From NCBI RefSeq assembly GCF_000002985.6, contig NC_003281.10, positions 9,362,001 through 9,426,000 on the forward strand: a stretch of 64,000 nucleotides of DNA, read 5' to 3'. Both the position numbers and the translations under genes were made by a program. The notes beneath the pieces were generated by a model that was given only the letters and a program-made list of their open reading frames with translations, made no database searches and was not told where the DNA came from. This document shows positions 61,433 to 64,000 of the stretch, one piece after another. Positions within the stretch are counted from its first letter, which is position 1, and each line of letters starts with the position of its first letter. The DNA comes from Caenorhabditis elegans. Taxonomy: Eukaryota > Nematoda > Chromadorea > Rhabditida > Rhabditidae.

Positions 61433-61585
61433 ATGGCCCATCTTACCATAAAAACCCCCGCAACTGGTGGCCCCGTTCATTCGGGTTCTTGCCACTATTG
61501 CACCCCAGGCTCGCTTCTTTACCGAAGAACAACTTTCCACCTAGCGATACGTGTTTCCAAAAGTACCCTTGTTGCTTTGTTTTAG
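61433..61585 (+). pseudogene. Possible N-terminal zinc-finger start of a second retroelement copy
   Basis: A 50-codon frame begins MAHLTIKTPATGGP and contains C20-x2-C23-x12-H36 (CHYCTPGSLLYRRTTFHL), the spacing of the N-terminal C2H2 finger that R2 and NeSL proteins use for target recognition. The GC-rich composition ends at about 61560 and the frame then stops, so the copy is 3'-truncated. Head-to-tail copies are typical of this group. The call rests on a single motif. Confidence 0.35.
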
Positions 61586-62204
61586 AGAAATACCTAAAAT
61601 AATCCAGAATTTGAGTTAAATAATACGTAGAGATTGCAATGCAAGTCTAATAGAGGAAATACGCTAAATCTTTAAGAAAAGAGAAAAAAATTAGGAAAAC
61701 TACTACTTCTTTTGTCTATGTCGGCACAAAAATTCAAAAGTTAACTATATAATTAATTTTTCAAAAGCATAATTTTGCAAGCGAATATTTTACAATTTAA
61801 ACGATTGTGTATATGTATCTTTCTTTGACAAAACTAAATATTCAGCTTTAACATAAAAATAGTAGAAACAAAATCAATTACGACTGTCAATACTTTACGA
61901 TATATTTTCATGTTCTAAAAAATCAGCTTGAAGCTTATTTGTAAGTTGTTTCACAGTAAAGAAGCAAAAATTGGATTAAATTTAATTAAATTTTTCCAAA
62001 ATTCACACGCTCTCCTCTCCTCCTTCTCTAGATTCTCTCGAAACGTGTAGTCTCTCAGCGCAATATACGAGAATATACGGGAATGCGCAAGGAATGTACG
62101 AGAAAGTGAGGGGAATGTACGAGGCGAATTGCCGAGAGTTCACTATCTGAGTTCACAGAGTTTTAGTTTAGCTGTGATATTTATTCCAAATTCCAAAAAA
62201 TGTT
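61586..62204. other. AT-rich spacer
   Basis: Near 61650 a half-copy of the GACTAATAG palindrome (TCTAATAGAGGAAATACG) occurs. At 62060-62130 GGAATGTACGAG-like units repeat degenerately. No gene. Confidence 0.5.
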
Positions 62205-63325
62205 TTCTTCCAAACCAAACACCCAAATTTTTTTTAACTTTACAAATTTACTCGTTGATGTCTGAACTATGGTCTCCAAATGAGTTGTGTGTCTGAACTA
62301 TAAAAATTTCAGTCAAATTTTGAACGGTGGGTATTAATTTTTGTGTTTATATTAGGTCTCCAAATAAGTTCCGGGTCAAAAATCATAACTTTTTTCGCCT
62401 TTCATCGATTTTTTTGAAACTTTGGGAAGTTATGTTATTAATCATGATCTTTCATTTTAAAATGGTCACAAAATTTTTTGATCACCCCAAGTGTCCTAAC
62501 TCGGAGCCAATTTTTTCAGGTATTTTTCCGATCTCGCTTCTTTGCAGCTTTCAATTGAGGTTCGTGTGCGGATTTTGCTTTGTGTAGAATACATTGTAAG
62601 AAAATAACAAAAGTTTGGATAAAAATCCATCCAAAAAAATTTTTTTTGATCGGTCGTCAAAAAATCTTCAAAAATTTTTTTTTCGAAAATTCTTGTTTTT
62701 TCATACAAAAATGATGTAATCATGTGTAAATTTTAAACACACAAAATATTTCAATTTAGTTCGTCACACTCAAATGATGATAGAAAACATAATTTTTTCG
62801 GAGAAGTTTTGAGTTTTTTGAGTATTTCTCGAGATCCAAATTTCAAACTCAAATGTTTTGTATGTGTAAAAATAGTTTACACATGGTTACATCATTTTTG
62901 TACTAAAAATCAAGAACTTTCAAAAAAAATTTTTTTTTTGAAGTTTTTTTTTGACGATCGATCAAAAAAAAATTTTTGGACGGATTTTTCCCAAACTTTT
63001 GTTGTTTTCTTACTATGTATTCTACACAAAGCAAAATCCGCACACAAACCTCAATTGAAAGCTGCAAAGAAGCGAGATCAGAAAAATGCCTGAAAAAATT
63101 GGCTCCGAGTTAGGGCACTCCGGGTGGTCAAAAAATTTTGTGATCATCTCAAAATGGAAGATCGTGATTAATAACATAAATTCCCAAAGTTTCAAAAAAA
63201 TCAATAAAAGGCAAAAAAAGTTATGATTTTTGACCCGGAACTCATTTGGAGACCATAGTTCAGACATCAACGAGTAAATTTGTAAAGTTAAAAAAAATTT
63301 GGGTGTTTGGTTTGGAAGAATTTTT
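62205..63325. repeat. 1.1-kb palindromic element
   Basis: The left arm begins CCAAACACCCAAATTTTTTT and the right arm ends AAAAAAATTTGGGTGTTTGG. Matching blocks include GACCATAGTTCAGACATC, CCGGGTCAAAAATCATAACTT, GCTTTGTGTAGAATACA and TGTAAACTATTTT-like ends near the centre at about 62760-62800. Short frames in the arms are mirror images and not genes. It is likely a non-autonomous foldback transposon. Confidence 0.85.
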
Positions 63326-63350
63326 TTTTAATTTGGAATAAATATTACAG

Positions 63351-63404
63351 TAATAAATTTACTCTCTGACCTCCTATAAATTTACCCAGAGAGTAAATTT
63401 ATTA
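63351..63404. repeat. Perfect 18-bp stem-loop
   Basis: TAATAAATTTACTCTCTG at 63351-63368 pairs exactly with 63387-63404 around an 18-base loop. AT-rich; probably a foldback remnant beside the larger palindrome. Confidence 0.85.
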
Positions 63405-63836
63405 GTGAACCCAGACTTCAGGTGGCTTATGTAAATGATCTTTGTGAGAAAGCTTCGATCCAAAAAAACAGTAAGATTATTTATTCGACTGATGAAATGT
63501 CGCAGATTTATAAAAACTTCTATTGTTGATTGTTATTCAAAATTTGTACATGATTCAATAAGGAGTTTGAGTTTCTGTTCGTTTTCGGAGAAGATCGGCC
63601 AAGTTGAGAAGATGTGAATTCGTCATTTCATATAGTGGAGAGAGTTGGGCTGAACCACCAAGACGGAAATCTTTCGATGTGTATAGAGGCTCTGAAAATT
63701 TGAGGAAATTGAATAAAAGTCCTGTAGGTAGGCGATATTTTTTTGTGCCTACATGTAGGTAAATTGGCAAAAGCCAAACAATAAATTCTCAAAGAAAAAC
63801 ATTTTAAAGTCTAGACATAGTTATCGATCAAAGTCG
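63405..63836. other. Spacer without gene
   Basis: A 71-codon minus-strand frame at 63555-63770 has no motif or signal. A TAGGTAGGC / GCCTACATGTAGGTA mini-palindrome lies at 63725-63762. Confidence 0.4.
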
Positions 63837-64000
63837 TTAAGGTAGTAAAGTGCCTGGTATAAAGCGCTATTCGGTATTTAGAAGCAACTTTCTACCAAAC
63901 TTTGGTAATTTTCACCCAAATGTCGACAACTTTCTGCCCAACTTTATCAACTTTCCGTCAAACTTTGTTTGCTTTCTGGCGAGTTTTTGCAACTGTCTGT
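63837..64000. repeat. Degenerate short tandem repeat running off the window
   Basis: Variants of CAACTTTCTGCCCAACTTT recur about every 25-30 bases (GCAACTTTCTACCAAACTTT, CAACTTTCTGCCCAACTTTA, CAACTTTCCGTCAAACTTTG). The array is cut by the window end. Confidence 0.7.

Noticed and set aside
62809..63093. Short frames at 62327-62587, 62809-63093 and 63022-63270
   Set aside because: They are mirror-image readings of the two arms of the palindromic element, not separate genes.
1..64000. tRNA, rRNA or CRISPR features
   Set aside because: Scanning for GGTTCRA-type B boxes gave only hits in coding or random contexts without a paired cloverleaf. No rRNA-like block and no regularly spaced identical repeats with unique spacers were seen. 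The GC-rich 60.2-61.4 kb block was considered as rRNA and rejected because it continues the retroelement.

Overview
This is a nematode chromosome segment. It is about 65% A+T, has short introns ending in TTTTCAG, and carries genes I recognise as the Caenorhabditis elegans chromosome III genes flp-25, crn-6, tkr-1, slc-17.2, gpr-2, rgr-1/MED14 and the DDX47-type helicase T26G10.1. Species and symbols rest on recognition of the encoded proteins, not on a search. Exon boundaries were worked out by hand from GT/AG sites and codon phase.

Layout. From 2.0 to 8.3 kb lie the FMRFamide-like neuropeptide gene flp-25 and the DNase II gene crn-6. From 8.3 to 21.8 kb there is a 13.5-kb stretch with no convincing coding exon, probably the 5' regulatory region of tkr-1. 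The tachykinin-type receptor tkr-1 occupies 21.8-25.6 kb and carries an unrelated antisense gene of about 289 codons in its first intron. The SLC17 transporter and gpr-2 follow on the minus strand. gpr-2 shares a bidirectional promoter containing E2F-like sites with rgr-1, a 17-exon gene encoding Mediator subunit 14 (31.5-42.4 kb). A large rgr-1 intron holds an antisense secreted-peptide gene. rgr-1 converges on the helicase gene (42.6-44.6 kb), whose last intron contains an unannotated-looking 55-codon single-pass membrane microprotein ORF on the other strand.

From 45 kb onward the character changes. Inverted repeats able to fold into long hairpins, a satellite-like family built on a GGGGGGACCC core, a G14 run, and a junkyard of gene fragments replace ordinary genes. 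The fragments are RPS24-like, V-ATPase subunit a, a DNAJC2-type SANT domain, and an inverted partial copy of the rgr-1/helicase 3' ends. At 54.8-58.1 kb lies a near-perfect 3.3-kb palindrome with identical 83-codon genes in its two arms, pointing outward. At 58.5-61.6 kb is a GC-rich, stop-ridden non-LTR retrotransposon of the R2/NeSL type with a restriction-like endonuclease domain. It is followed by structured RNA-like sequence and what looks like the start of a second copy. The window ends in another 1.1-kb palindromic element and degenerate short repeats.

How the genes relate. The first 45 kb holds conventional single-copy genes: neuropeptide signalling (flp-25, the nested peptide, tkr-1), DNA clearance in dying cells (crn-6), spindle positioning (gpr-2), transcription (MED14) and rRNA processing (DDX47). 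The last 19 kb is a rearranged, repeat-rich region.
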